Source: Smithella sp. SCADC (GTDB taxonomy: Bacteria; Desulfobacterota; Syntrophia; Syntrophales; Smithellaceae). From it: a stretch of 41,878 nt of DNA. Below the pieces are notes generated by a model. The model worked only from the letters and a program-made list of their open reading frames with translations. It was not told where the DNA came from and did not search any database. The stretch is from positions 1-41,878 of the forward strand of contig JQDQ01000226.1 in the NCBI GenBank assembly GCA_000747625.2, given 5' to 3'. A program made the position numbers and the translations under genes. Shown in pieces: positions 9,668 through 19,761 of this stretch (position 1 is the stretch's first letter; each line of letters opens with the position of its first letter).

Positions 9668-10267
9668 TCAATGAGGCATGTATGCAATCAATTTACGAGT
9701 AACATCACGGGCAACTTTAGTCAAACCAGGCTTGATCAACATATAATCTTCCTTTATATCACAGCCGCCTTTCCACATTAGTTTGCCGGTGGAGGCTTCG
9801 TATAATTTCATGGTCATGCCGACGAACGCCTTTTTATCATCTTTCACAACAATATAATCCCACGAATCAACAGAGACCATTAATAATGCGTCAACCTTGA
9901 GTAATTCGCCGATTTTTTTACTCAGATCAGGATCAGAAAAATTAACTGTCTGCAATTTAGAGAGATATTCCGTCATCGCCTTATTTAATTCTTCGTTGGC
10001 CAATAGCTGCGTGTTAAAACTTTCCGTTCCCACCACACCGGTGAACCACTTCTTTTCAATAAGCGCACCTTCAATATTTTTTTCCAATTCTGCCTTTACT
10101 TCTTTTGTCCCTTCAGGTCTCACCATTTCTATGGGAAGAACTGCTATTTTTTTTGGATGAAAATCATTAGCTTCCGGCGCTAACTGGGAAAAACGCAATC
10201 CGCCGCAGGCGATCGTTGTCAAAACAAAAGTCAATAAAACAAATTTCACGAGCATTTTCTTTCTCAT
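9668..10267 (-). CDS. Lipoprotein, DUF799/GNA1162-like
   Basis: Lipobox LTTIAC; KKIAVLPIEM; LLKVDALLMVSVDSW. Confidence 0.6.
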   Translation of the reverse strand: MRKKMLVKFVLLTFVLTTIACGGLRFSQLAPEANDFHPKKIAVLPIEMVRPEGTKEVKAELEKNIEGALIEKKWFTGVVGTESFNTQLLANEELNKAMTEYLSKLQTVNFSDPDLSKKIGELLKVDALLMVSVDSWDYIVVKDDKKAFVGMTMKLYEASTGKLMWKGGCDIKEDYMLIKPGLTKVARDVTRKLIAYMPH

Positions 10268-10304
10268 AATTCTACCCCCTTCTTCGCTGAGCTAAACTCC
10301 TATA

Positions 10305-12032
10305 TCAGAAAATATACCACAGGAGAACACAAAAACCAGCCATGATATAGCTGGTTTCCAAAAGTCCTTCCTTAACAGCCCCGGAAAGCGCGGATTCTCT
10401 ATCACAAAACCTGAAACAAATCCATATATATAATATGCAGGCAAACAGAAAAATACTCAGAGCCGAAGTCCAATCCACCAAATACGAAAAAACAAGAAGA
10501 ACCAATAATATCAATGAAATGATTCTTAGAATGGTTAGTGTTCTTTTTCTGCCAAAGAACACGGGAATGGTTTCCTGCCCTATTAATTTATCACTTTGGA
10601 TTTCTAAAATATCCGACATTGCCGAACGAATAAAAACAATTCCAAAAGTAAAAACAAAAGCAACGATTAACCCGGCATGGAATGAAAAATCTCTGCTCAA
10701 AGCAGGCAAAATCGCCGATACTATGCCCCAGGCAGCGGACATAAATATATTTTTCGAACCGGGCAGGTCTTTTAAGCCGCGAATTTGCCATTCTCCGGGC
10801 AGAATTTTTATACTATAAATTATACCGGCAAGAGAAATAACAAATAAAAAAACAAAAGGAAGAACCGCCTTTTGCAACGCCAAAGCAAGGGCAATCGTAA
10901 TAGAAATTAAAGCAGTAATAAAATATAATTTACCATAGCGGTGGTAACTTTCTTCCCGAAAAGAACCGACAAGACCGGCCGGCTTGCGACTGAGCAGCCG
11001 ATTTAAAACATGCATCGCGTAGACAAAGAAAGAGGCAATCGCAATGGAAGACAGCGTCACCGGTATTTTCTGTAGCAGCAGGCAGGCCAGACAAAGGCAC
11101 CCGGCGCCCAAAGCAGAATAAACATCTGTTTTGATCGCTGATATCCAGAGATTAAGCAATATGCCTATACTCTTCAGTTTACGGCTTTGACTTTCCATAA
11201 TTTTATCCATCACCCGATCGATAATCCAGTTGGGTGTGGAAGCGCCTGCCGAAACTCCAATGCGATTATAGGGGATGAAATTAATATTTTCCATTTCTGC
11301 GGGAGTTTCAATATGGAAAGAAGGTGTTTGCTGCTTTTGAGCAAGATCCGCCAGCCTTCTGGTATTGGCGCTGTTTTTTCCGCCAACTATGAACATCGCA
11401 TCCATTTCACTCGCCATTGCTATAACTTCCGCCTGTCGTTTTTCCGTGGAAGAACAAATAGTGTTAAAGACAACCGCCTGCGGACAAAGCTCTTTAATCT
11501 TTTCCACAATTTTACTGTAATTATCAAAGTCCTGCGTTGTTTGAGCGACAACACAAACTTTTTCCGGGCAGGATAATCTATCTACATCCTCCAAAGTGGA
11601 TATAATAACGCCGTGGCCGCCAGCGTATCCCAACAAGCCGTCAACTTCCGGATGTTCCTTATCACCCACGATCACCACCATGTAATCAAGAGCGGCATGT
11701 TTTTTAATAATGGATTGCACGTAACCTACCTTGGGACAGGTAGCGTCAATAATTTTGATACCGCTTTCTTTGATTTTTCTTCTTTCAGCCGGGGCGATAC
11801 CGTGAGCGCGAATAATCAGGATGGCATTTTCTTTGTTCTTTATTTCTTCGATATTTGCGATGGGTTTAACGCCACGGCTTTTAAGCAGTTCAATTGTCTG
11901 GGGATTATGAATCAACGGACCGTAAGTATAAATCTGTCGGCGTGTTTCATGCTGCGCGATATTCACTACAATATCCACGGCCCGGCGCACGCCCATGCAA
12001 AAGCCCGCTGTTTTGGCTAGTTTAATTTCCAT
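10305..12032 (-). CDS. ispH: Fusion: IspH (4-hydroxy-3-methylbut-2-enyl diphosphate reductase) + UbiA-like membrane prenyltransferase domain
   Basis: IspH motifs KTAGFCMGVRRAVDIV, IDATCPKV, VVAQTT, GVSAGASTPNWIIDRV; continuous reading frame into about 290 aa of UbiA-like helices with DLPGSKNIF and DILEIQSDKLIGQETIPVFFG. Start moved to the MEIKLAK ATG. Confidence 0.88.
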   Translation of the reverse strand: MEIKLAKTAGFCMGVRRAVDIVVNIAQHETRRQIYTYGPLIHNPQTIELLKSRGVKPIANIEEIKNKENAILIIRAHGIAPAERRKIKESGIKIIDATCPKVGYVQSIIKKHAALDYMVVIVGDKEHPEVDGLLGYAGGHGVIISTLEDVDRLSCPEKVCVVAQTTQDFDNYSKIVEKIKELCPQAVVFNTICSSTEKRQAEVIAMASEMDAMFIVGGKNSANTRRLADLAQKQQTPSFHIETPAEMENINFIPYNRIGVSAGASTPNWIIDRVMDKIMESQSRKLKSIGILLNLWISAIKTDVYSALGAGCLCLACLLLQKIPVTLSSIAIASFFVYAMHVLNRLLSRKPAGLVGSFREESYHRYGKLYFITALISITIALALALQKAVLPFVFLFVISLAGIIYSIKILPGEWQIRGLKDLPGSKNIFMSAAWGIVSAILPALSRDFSFHAGLIVAFVFTFGIVFIRSAMSDILEIQSDKLIGQETIPVFFGRKRTLTILRIISLILLVLLVFSYLVDWTSALSIFLFACILYIWICFRFCDRESALSGAVKEGLLETSYIMAGFCVLLWYIF

Positions 12033-12777
12033 TCTGTTCTTTCTTTCTCGCCAGAATAAAAAACTCTCTGTTGCCCGCCGGACCTGAAATCGGTGACGCG
12101 CAAGTTCCTTCAATCTCTAAACCAAGAGATTCGCAAAATTCGCTGATATCCTGCACTACGCGATCATGAATAGCGGGATCTTGCACTACGCCTCCCTTGC
12201 CTACTTCTTCTTTTGAGACTTCAAACTGCGGTTTAATCAACGCCAAAATCTGCGCTTTATCGCCAAGCAATTTCAAAACTGCCGGAAGAACAATTTTCAA
12301 AGAAATAAAAGAGGCATCAATTACGGCCAGATCAATTTGTTCGTCCAGATCAGCGCCGTCATAGTACCGGACATTCGTGCGTTCGATGACGACCACGCGT
12401 TTGTCTTCCCGCAGCTTCCAGGCTAACTGGCCGTAGCCGACATCCAGAGCGTAAACTTTTTTTGCACCCGCCTGCAAAAGGCAGTCCGTAAAACCTCCGG
12501 TGGAAGCTCCGACGTCAAGGGCGACAATCTTCTCAACATTCAAGTTAAACTCTTTCAGGGCTCCCGCTAACTTCAATCCGCCGCGGCTCACATAAGGATT
12601 GTCTTCACCTTTTATATGAATTTCTGAGTCAACCGGAACAAGCTCTCCCGCTTTGTCCGGATAGGTTTCATTGACCTTTACCGCCCGGGCTAAAATCAAC
12701 GCACGGGCTTTTTCCAGCGTGGGCGCCACTGCACGATCAACAAGCAATTTGTCCAGACGGATTTTTTTGATAGCCAT
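12022..12777 (-). CDS. tlyA: TlyA family S4-domain rRNA methyltransferase/hemolysin-like protein
   Basis: S4 domain IRLDKLLVDRAVAPTLEKARALI; FtsJ-like VALDVGASTGGFTDCLLQAGAKKVYALDVGYGQL. Confidence 0.92.
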   Translation of the reverse strand: MAIKKIRLDKLLVDRAVAPTLEKARALILARAVKVNETYPDKAGELVPVDSEIHIKGEDNPYVSRGGLKLAGALKEFNLNVEKIVALDVGASTGGFTDCLLQAGAKKVYALDVGYGQLAWKLREDKRVVVIERTNVRYYDGADLDEQIDLAVIDASFISLKIVLPAVLKLLGDKAQILALIKPQFEVSKEEVGKGGVVQDPAIHDRVVQDISEFCESLGLEIEGTCASPISGPAGNREFFILARKKEQNGN

Positions 12778-12805
12778 ATACTTACTAATGATAATATGAA
12801 AATTA

Positions 12806-14719
12806 TCAGATATTCGATTCCTTAACCAGCATTTCTCTTACAGCCAGAATAATGCCTTCTTCATCAAGGCCGTATTTGTGACGCTGCCCGGCCTGGGTGG
12901 CATGTCGGACAAATTCATCCGGGATGCCCAATCGTTTTACTACAATGTCCGTAAAGCCTTTCTCTGCCAATAATTCCAGAACAGCACTGCCGAAACCGCC
13001 CTGAAGCATATTTTCTTCAACCGTAATAATTTTTTTAATCGCCGCCGCCGTTTTCAGAATCAGTTCTTCGTCAAGGGGCCTGACAAAACGGGCATTAATA
13101 ACCTTGATCTTGAATCCTTCGACTGAGAGTTTTTCTGCAGCGGCCAAAGCAGGATTCACCGTTGATCCGATGGCAATAATGGCCAAATCAGACCCGTCTT
13201 TGAGTAATTCACCTTTCCCGATCTCCAGATTTTTGAGTTCATTATCCAGAGTTACACCAACTCCTTTTCCACGCGGATAACGCAGCGATACAGGAGATCC
13301 GCAATCAACAGCCGTCTTGAGCATGTGCTGCAGTTCATTTTCATCTTTAGGAGCCATGACAACAATATTGGGAATGGAACGCAAATAAGAATAATCCAGA
13401 AGTCCCTGATGAGTGGCGCCGTCTTCGCCGACAAGACCGCCGCGGTCAATGGCAAAAATAACCGGCAACTTTTGCATACATACGTCACTTACAATCTGAT
13501 CGTAGGCTCTCTGCAGAAAAGTAGAATAAATGGCAACCACAGGAATAATACCTTCCGCCGCCAGACCAGCGGCAAAGGTAACCGCGTGCTGTTCCGCAAT
13601 GCCCACATCATAAAAACGTTCAGGAAATTCCTTGCAGAATTGATTAAGTCCTGTGCCCTCACACATCGCGGCGGTAATAGCCACAATACGCGAATCGGCA
13701 TGAGCTAGCTTGACAATGGTCTTACCAAACACTTTCGTATAAGATGGAATATCTGTTGGCGAAGAAATAGCCTGACCGGTTTCCACATCAAAAGGAGCCA
13801 CCCCGTGAAAGCCCAGCGGATCTTCTTCGGCAAATTCGTAACCCTTACCTTTTTTGGTGATTACATGAACAAGCACGGGTCCGGGAAATCCCCTGACATT
13901 CTCAAAATTTTTAATAAGATGATTAAGCCGGTGTCCTTCCAGCGGCCCCACATAAGTAAAACCCATTTCTTCGAAAAGCGCTCCGGGGACAAAAAAAGTT
14001 TTCCATGATTCTTCTATCTGCTGAATCAATTTGATTAAATACTTACCAACACCTGGGATTTTTTTTAGCAAATTTTTCGTATTTATTCTCAGTTTAGTCA
14101 AAGCGCTGCCAGTCATCAGGCGATTTAGATATGAAGACAAGGCGCCTACATTCGGAGAAATGGACATTTCGTTGTCATTTAAAACTACAATCATGTTTTT
14201 CTCACGAGCACCGGCCCAGTTCAAACCTTCGAAAGCCATTCCTGTGGTCATGGAGCCGTCACCGATGACAGCTATTATTTTTTTCGTATCACCTTTTAAG
14301 CTTCCGGCCTCGGCAAACCCGGATGCTGCAGAAATAGATGTTCCGCTATGCCCGACATTAAAAGTATCATAGATACTTTCTTCTCTTCTGGGAAATCCGC
14401 TGAGACCGTTTTGCTTGCGTAAAGTAGAGAACTTATCTTTGCGTCCGGTGATAATTTTATGCGTATAGGATTGATGGCCGACATCCCAAACGATTTTATC
14501 CTGAGGTGTATTGAAAACATAATGAAGCGCCAGAGTCAGTTCCACTGCCCCCAAAGATGAAGCCAAATGACCGCCGGAAGTTGCAACTGTATTAATCATC
14601 AAGCTTCTGATTTCCTGAGCCAGAGTATTTAACTCTGGCATATTTAGTTTGCGGATATCCGCAGGATATTCTATATTTTGCAAAACACTGTAATTTACTT
14701 TTTTTAGTTGCTTTACCAA
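12806..14719 (-). CDS. dxs: 1-deoxy-D-xylulose-5-phosphate synthase
   Basis: ThDP motif [54 protein letters not shown]. Confidence 0.97.
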   Translation of the reverse strand: MVKQLKKVNYSVLQNIEYPADIRKLNMPELNTLAQEIRSLMINTVATSGGHLASSLGAVELTLALHYVFNTPQDKIVWDVGHQSYTHKIITGRKDKFSTLRKQNGLSGFPRREESIYDTFNVGHSGTSISAASGFAEAGSLKGDTKKIIAVIGDGSMTTGMAFEGLNWAGAREKNMIVVLNDNEMSISPNVGALSSYLNRLMTGSALTKLRINTKNLLKKIPGVGKYLIKLIQQIEESWKTFFVPGALFEEMGFTYVGPLEGHRLNHLIKNFENVRGFPGPVLVHVITKKGKGYEFAEEDPLGFHGVAPFDVETGQAISSPTDIPSYTKVFGKTIVKLAHADSRIVAITAAMCEGTGLNQFCKEFPERFYDVGIAEQHAVTFAAGLAAEGIIPVVAIYSTFLQRAYDQIVSDVCMQKLPVIFAIDRGGLVGEDGATHQGLLDYSYLRSIPNIVVMAPKDENELQHMLKTAVDCGSPVSLRYPRGKGVGVTLDNELKNLEIGKGELLKDGSDLAIIAIGSTVNPALAAAEKLSVEGFKIKVINARFVRPLDEELILKTAAAIKKIITVEENMLQGGFGSAVLELLAEKGFTDIVVKRLGIPDEFVRHATQAGQRHKYGLDEEGIILAVREMLVKESNI

Positions 14720-14749
14720 AATTAATTCCTTTCTAACGATATAATTAAG

Positions 14750-14794
14750 ACCATTTCTAAATCAAAGATGATAGCGTTTTGATTTAGAAATGGT
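14750..14794. repeat. 17-bp perfect inverted repeat between ispA and dxs
   Basis: ACCATTTCTAAATCAAA - GATGATAGCGT - TTTGATTTAGAAATGGT, read directly. Confidence 0.9.
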
Positions 14795-14799
14795 ATAGC

Positions 14800-15702
14800 T
14801 CACGATTTTCTTTCCATAACATAACGCGCAATTAAAAGCAGCGGACGCGCTCTTTCATCAAACTCGGAGAGACTCACTTCTGCCGCGTCAATATGTTTTG
14901 CCAATTTTTCTTTCGCCACATCCAATCCCATTAAAGATGGATAGGTAAGTTTTCCACGAGCGGCATCGCTGCCTGTTTCTTTGCCCATTAACTCGCGGTC
15001 TCCCTCCACATTTAAAATATCATCCGCTATCTGAAAAGCTAAACCAACATTTATCCCATATTCAGCCAGCGCCTGAATCTTATCTTTTCCGGCATTGGAT
15101 ATAATAGCTCCTGATTTTACCGCTGCAACAATCAAAGCTCCCGTTTTGCGCCGGTGAATTTCACGAAGTGTGTTTTCGTCAGGCGCAAATTTTCCCGACA
15201 ATACATCCAAAGCCTGTCCACCAACCATGCCGCAAATTCCGGCAGCCTGGGCAATTTCCTGAATGACCGCTAAATGTCTTTCCGCAGACAGCCTTACTTT
15301 TTCCGCGCGGGATAAAAGAACAAATGCTTCCGTAAGCAGAGCATCACCGGCGAGAATAGCTATGTCTTCTCCGAAAACTTTGTGACAGGTAGGCTTGCCG
15401 CGCCGGAAATCATCGTTATCCATCGCAGGCAAATCGTCATGAATAAGAGAGTAGGAGTGAATTAATTCCAAAGCGCAGGCAACCGGTATGGCCGGCCCAA
15501 GATCTCCACTGACTGCCTCCGCCGCCGCCAGGCAAAGAATCGGTCGAAGCCGCTTTCCTCCGTTAAAAACACTGTAGCGAACCGCCTTATATATGTCAGC
15601 CGGAATATTGTCTTCGCCGGAAAGATAATGTTCCAGCGCTTCTTCTATAATCTTTTGCCTGTCCTGTAGGTACGCTTTTAAGAATGCCTCGTTTTCAATC
15701 AC
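14800..15702 (-). CDS. ispA: Polyprenyl (farnesyl/geranyl) diphosphate synthase
   Basis: GGKRLRP, first Asp-rich motif IHDDLPAMDNDDFRRGKPT, second Asp-rich motif FQIADDILNVEGD. Confidence 0.95.
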   Translation of the reverse strand: MIENEAFLKAYLQDRQKIIEEALEHYLSGEDNIPADIYKAVRYSVFNGGKRLRPILCLAAAEAVSGDLGPAIPVACALELIHSYSLIHDDLPAMDNDDFRRGKPTCHKVFGEDIAILAGDALLTEAFVLLSRAEKVRLSAERHLAVIQEIAQAAGICGMVGGQALDVLSGKFAPDENTLREIHRRKTGALIVAAVKSGAIISNAGKDKIQALAEYGINVGLAFQIADDILNVEGDRELMGKETGSDAARGKLTYPSLMGLDVAKEKLAKHIDAAEVSLSEFDERARPLLLIARYVMERKS

Positions 15703-15925
15703 CGTCTTCCCCCTGAAAATTCTTTACTTTTAAGGACTCTTCTTTTCCCAGGAGCACTTCAACACGCCGCTCAGTCTCCTCTAATTTGGCTGAACAAAAA
15801 CGAACAAGCCTTATCCCTTCTTCAAAAGATTTCAAGGATTCATCCAACGGTATATCGCCGGCTTCCATTTTTTTCACTATATCTTCGAGTTTTTCCAGCG
15901 CATCTTCAAATTTTTCTTTTGCCAT
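15695..15925 (-). CDS. xseB: Exodeoxyribonuclease VII small subunit
   Basis: FEDALEKLEDIVKKMEAGDIPLDESLKSFEEGIRLVRFCSAKLEETERRVE; start moved to MAKEKF. Confidence 0.95.
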   Translation of the reverse strand: MAKEKFEDALEKLEDIVKKMEAGDIPLDESLKSFEEGIRLVRFCSAKLEETERRVEVLLGKEESLKVKNFQGEDGD

Positions 15926-16044
15926 AAATTTTACCCCGTTAGAGAAAGCCCCCAACTCAAGTTGAGGGGTTAAAATCTTGGAACACAGACGGCTTTTTAA
16001 TGCCGCCATCCTAATTCGCAAAGCGCCCGTTGCTCTATTGGGGC

Positions 16045-17382
16045 TTACTCCTGAGATATTTTTTCTATTTTAGCGTTAAAATTACCTTTTGCCAATTGGA
16101 CATTAACATCCGCGCCGATACTTAGAGCATCCGCCTGCCTGACGATCATCCCGCTGGCCATGCTGCGTGTAATGCTGTACCCCCTTTGCAAAACGGCCAG
16201 AGGGCTCAAAGATTCCAAAACAGCCGAGTTCTTCCGAAGTAGTTCACGAAGCGCTGCCAGGCGATATGAAAAACTTTTTACCATATTCTCCTGAACGTTT
16301 TTCAATAAGATTTTTTTTTCATAGATTTGCCTTGCCGGATTTTGATGCTGCATTCGCAGATTCAATTGCCGAAGATCATTATATATACCTTGCTTTTTTT
16401 GATATAGAGCCGTCCGAAGCCTTTCCCTAAGATAATCCAGTTGAATCTGTAAATTAATTATAAAACGGCGCGGATCTTTGAGCCTTGCCTGAAATTCGGC
16501 AATCTTATCTTTTCTTTTTTTCAGGTAGCGGCAATAACCGTCTATCAGTCTTTGTTTAAAAGTATGATTTTTTGCTATTAATTCCATCCATTCCGGCACA
16601 ATCAATTCCGCCGCGGCAGACGGTGTGGGCGCGCGCAAATCCGCCACAAAATCACAAATGGTAAAATCGGTTTCATGGCCAACCGCGGAAACTATGGGTA
16701 TTGACGAATTGAAAATTTCCCGTGCCAGAGCTTCATCATTGAAAGGAGCGATATCTTCCAGGGAACCGCCGCCACGGGCAATAACAATCACGTCAACACT
16801 ACCATGAGAATGTAAGTTGCGCAGAGCTTGAATTATTTCGGCTGCTGCTTCATCGCCCTGCACCCTGACCGGAGCAATTAATATATCCGCCACGGGAAAA
16901 CGTCTTTTGGTTATATTTAAAATATCTTTAACCACCGCACCGGTAGGCGAAGTCACCACACCGATTTTATGGGGCAGAAAGGGAAGACTTTTTTTATAGC
17001 GTTCATCAAACAACCCTTCCGCTGAAAGCCTGGCTTTCAATTGCTCAAACGCCTTTTGCAAAGCGCCGATACCAAGAGGCTCCACTGATTCAATTACAAG
17101 TTGATATTCTCCGCGTGGCAGATAGACATTCAGCCGCGCCCGGCACAAAACTTTTAGACCTTCCTCCAACTCAAAATTAGTTTTCCTCTTGCAGGCGCCG
17201 AATTGGCGAAAAAAAACCGCATTAATCTGACTTTTATCATCCTTTAAAGTGAAATAAACGTGTCCGGATTGCGGTCGCCGCAGATTGGAAACTTCACCTT
17301 CCACCCAAAGAAACCCGAATGTTTCTTCCAGGAGAAATTTAATATTATTATTTAGTTGTGAAACTGTAAGAATTTCTTCCAT
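16045..17382 (-). CDS. xseA: Exodeoxyribonuclease VII large subunit
   Basis: OB-fold WVEGEVSNLRRPQSGHVYFTLKDDKSQINAVFF; GVVTSPTGAVVKDI; IARGGGSLEDIAPFNDE. Confidence 0.96.
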   Translation of the reverse strand: MEEILTVSQLNNNIKFLLEETFGFLWVEGEVSNLRRPQSGHVYFTLKDDKSQINAVFFRQFGACKRKTNFELEEGLKVLCRARLNVYLPRGEYQLVIESVEPLGIGALQKAFEQLKARLSAEGLFDERYKKSLPFLPHKIGVVTSPTGAVVKDILNITKRRFPVADILIAPVRVQGDEAAAEIIQALRNLHSHGSVDVIVIARGGGSLEDIAPFNDEALAREIFNSSIPIVSAVGHETDFTICDFVADLRAPTPSAAAELIVPEWMELIAKNHTFKQRLIDGYCRYLKKRKDKIAEFQARLKDPRRFIINLQIQLDYLRERLRTALYQKKQGIYNDLRQLNLRMQHQNPARQIYEKKILLKNVQENMVKSFSYRLAALRELLRKNSAVLESLSPLAVLQRGYSITRSMASGMIVRQADALSIGADVNVQLAKGNFNAKIEKISQE

Positions 17383-17509
17383 ATGTATAATCCTGGATTG
17401 TGAACTACCAGATATTTAAGGGTAAAACAAGATTGAATTTCATACCGGAGTGGCCGAACTAATATCAGTTCCTACGTACATTATAGTAACGCCTACTTCA
17501 CATTTACTC

Positions 17510-17538
17510 TTGACATACAATAAGACATAGTTTATTGT
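17510..17538 (+). promoter_or_regulatory. Promoter-like element, copy 1 of 3 (TTGACA-N17-TATTGT)
   Basis: TTGACATACAATAAGACATAGTTTATTGTTCCCCA; shares TTGACATACAwTA with copies 2 and 3. Confidence 0.65.
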
Positions 17539-17611
17539 TCCCCATCTCCAAGAAAGAAGCGCTTATCAAAGTAAGCATCCGATGGCAGCTGTTGAGGGGA
17601 TATTTAATTTT

Positions 17612-18521
17612 ATGTTCATCCTCATCGCCATCGTTAAAATATTCTTTTCGATAAGCGGAAGGCTTCCTGATAGTCTGTTTTTCCGGTTGTGCCGCCACAC
17701 GCCACACGGTTCAAAAGGTCTCTGTCAATATGATTGATACCTCCCTTGATGATCTTGTGGAAAAACTTTTGGACAGTAAAAATTATGGCGAGATAAAGAA
17801 CGGTCTTCCTGATGCTCTGCTGGTAGTTACCGGCGTCACGGAACTTTCACCGAATAACTATAAGTTACTGACCAGAACCTGCATGCTTTATACTGCTTAC
17901 GGGCTTTTCGTCGAAGATGAAAATCCCGATTATGCCGTAGAGATATATGATATTGCCATTGATTATGGATTACGTGCCTTAAAGCTGAACAAAGAATTCC
18001 GTAGAAAGTTTGAACAGGGACTTGAATATGCTCAATGCGCAAAACATCTGGGGAAAGAGTATGTGGACTCGCTGGCCTGGACATCAACGGCCATAGGATT
18101 AAAGACATTGCTGACACTGGCCAACGCGGCGGCAGCTATGGATGTGCCTCTTATTTCGGGGCTGGCTTTGAAAGCTATTGAACTGGATGAAACTTATTTC
18201 TATGGAATATCTCATATAGTTATGGGGATAGTTAATTCCATTCTGCCTGAATTCGCGAGACTTACAGGGGGTGTCGAAAACTCGCAAAGAGAATTCAATG
18301 CCGCCGATAGAGCAGGTGGTAACAGATTCATGATGGCCAAATATTTCAGAGCAAAATACTACTGTCCTTTGGCTAAAGATCAGGTTATGTTCAACAAGTC
18401 TTTGAATGGGGCGATAGAAACCGACTCGGCGATTCTGCCCGGTGGATATATCTTAAACGAACTGGCTAAAGTTAAGTCGAAATTTCTTCTTGACCGTGCC
18501 GTCATTTATTTCCCTCAATAA
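17612..18521 (+). pseudogene. TatT-like (TRAP transporter T-component-like) lipoprotein with apparent frameshift in the signal peptide
   Basis: ORF 17730..18521 is homologous to ORF 25862.. (MIDTSLDDLVEKLL versus FVDTSVDDLVEKLM). Upstream in the same frame is a lipobox FSGCAATRHTVQKVSVN (Cys at 17688-17690), but that frame hits TAA at 17652; a hydrophobic start MFILIAIVKIFFSISG (ATG 17612) lies in another frame. Confidence 0.6.
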
Positions 18522-18571
18522 GTTGGGAACAAGCATAATATCCCCTTAGACTCGTGCCGCAAGAATTAATC

Positions 18572-18601
18572 ATCTTCACCACATTATTTTGTGGTGAAGA
18601 T
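18572..18601 (+). terminator. Terminator-like hairpin downstream of the TatT-like gene
   Basis: ATCTTCACCAC - attatttt - GTGGTGAAGAT, 11-bp perfect stem. Confidence 0.55.
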
Positions 18602-18605
18602 TTCC

Positions 18606-18634
18606 TTGACATACATTACTGAGTTTTTTATGGT
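18606..18634 (+). promoter_or_regulatory. Promoter-like element, copy 2 of 3 (TTGACA-N17-TATGGT)
   Basis: TTGACATACATTACTGAGTTTTTTATGGTTCACCCCATG upstream of the nitronate monooxygenase gene. Confidence 0.65.
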
Positions 18635-18723
18635 TCACCCCATGCGAAAACAGCGGTATTAAACGACACCGTTTTTTTGCAGCAAAAATATTTTTGAATG
18701 AATACTAAAACAGGAGGTTGTTC

Positions 18724-19686
18724 ATGTTCCAGACGAAGATTACGGAAATGCTAAAAATTAAGTACCCGATTATTGGCGGGACGATGATGTGGATTTCATC
18801 AGCGGATTTTGTGGCGGCCATCTCCAATGCCGGTGGTTTGGGTTGCATTGCCTCTTGCATGTACAAAACCAGAGAAGCGTTTGCCGAAGCACTTGATCGT
18901 ATACACGAATTGACAGACAAACCTTTCGCGGTAAATATTAACTTTTTCCCGACAATGCAACCAATAGACAATAACGAATACCTGGATGTATTACTGGAAA
19001 AGGGCGTAAAGATCGTTGAAACGTCAGGGCATTCAGCACCGGAAGATATGTGCCAGCGTTTTAAAAAAGCCGGTCTGGTGTGGATTCATAAATGCGTCGG
19101 TGTTCGTTATGCGCAAAAAGCGGAAAGTCTCGGCGCCGATATTATTACGGTTGTGGGTCAGGAAAACGGCGGCGCGACGGGCAAACTTGATATCGGGACA
19201 ATGGTTTTAGTTCCACGAGTTGTGGAAAGTTTAAAAGTTCCGGTTATTGGTGGGGGCGGTGTTGCTACCGGCGAATCATTTCTTGCCGTGCTGGCTTTGG
19301 GAGCACAGGCTGTTATTATCGGCACACGCTTATTAATGACAAAAGAAGCTCCCATTCACGACAACTTGAAGAACGCCCTCATAAAGGCCAGCGAATTGGA
19401 TACGATGCTCATTATGCGTTCTCTGGAAGCAACACACCGGGTATGGATTAGTCCGGCCGCGCAGAGATGTCTCGAACTCGAGAATACCCATGGTGATATT
19501 GTGGAAGTTCTGCAAATCGTTTCCGGTGAAAGGGCGAAGATGATGTATGGTCAGGGCGATTTGAGCGCAGGCATCATTTCCTGTGGTCAGGATGTCGGTC
19601 TTTCCCACGATATCCCGACTGTAAAGGAACTCTTTGACCGCATTATTGAACAGGCATCTGTGGTGGCTAAAAGACTGGCAACATAG
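18724..19686 (+). CDS. Nitronate monooxygenase / FMN-dependent enoyl reductase-like TIM barrel protein
   Basis: YPIIGGTMMWISSADFVAAISNAGGLGCIAS; PVIGGGGVATGESFLAVLALGAQAVIIGTRLLMTKEAP. ATG at 18724 preceded by AGGAGG; the ORF track start at 18718 is a TTG. Confidence 0.9.
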   Translation: MFQTKITEMLKIKYPIIGGTMMWISSADFVAAISNAGGLGCIASCMYKTREAFAEALDRIHELTDKPFAVNINFFPTMQPIDNNEYLDVLLEKGVKIVETSGHSAPEDMCQRFKKAGLVWIHKCVGVRYAQKAESLGADIITVVGQENGGATGKLDIGTMVLVPRVVESLKVPVIGGGGVATGESFLAVLALGAQAVIIGTRLLMTKEAPIHDNLKNALIKASELDTMLIMRSLEATHRVWISPAAQRCLELENTHGDIVEVLQIVSGERAKMMYGQGDLSAGIISCGQDVGLSHDIPTVKELFDRIIEQASVVAKRLAT

Positions 19687-19761
19687 AAATACATCTCCGA
19701 TGATTTCCGTATCTGGTGGGTTTAGATCAAACTCATAAAGATATTCCGGAATTTTGTCGTT

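Noticed and set aside
15951-15970. CCCCCAACTCAAGTTGAGGGG imperfect palindrome between xseB and xseA
   Set aside because: Short and imperfect; no second copy noticed, so not called a repeat family.
17504-17707. 67-aa minus-strand ORF
   Set aside because: Lies over the promoter and leader of the TatT-like gene; no recognisable protein features.
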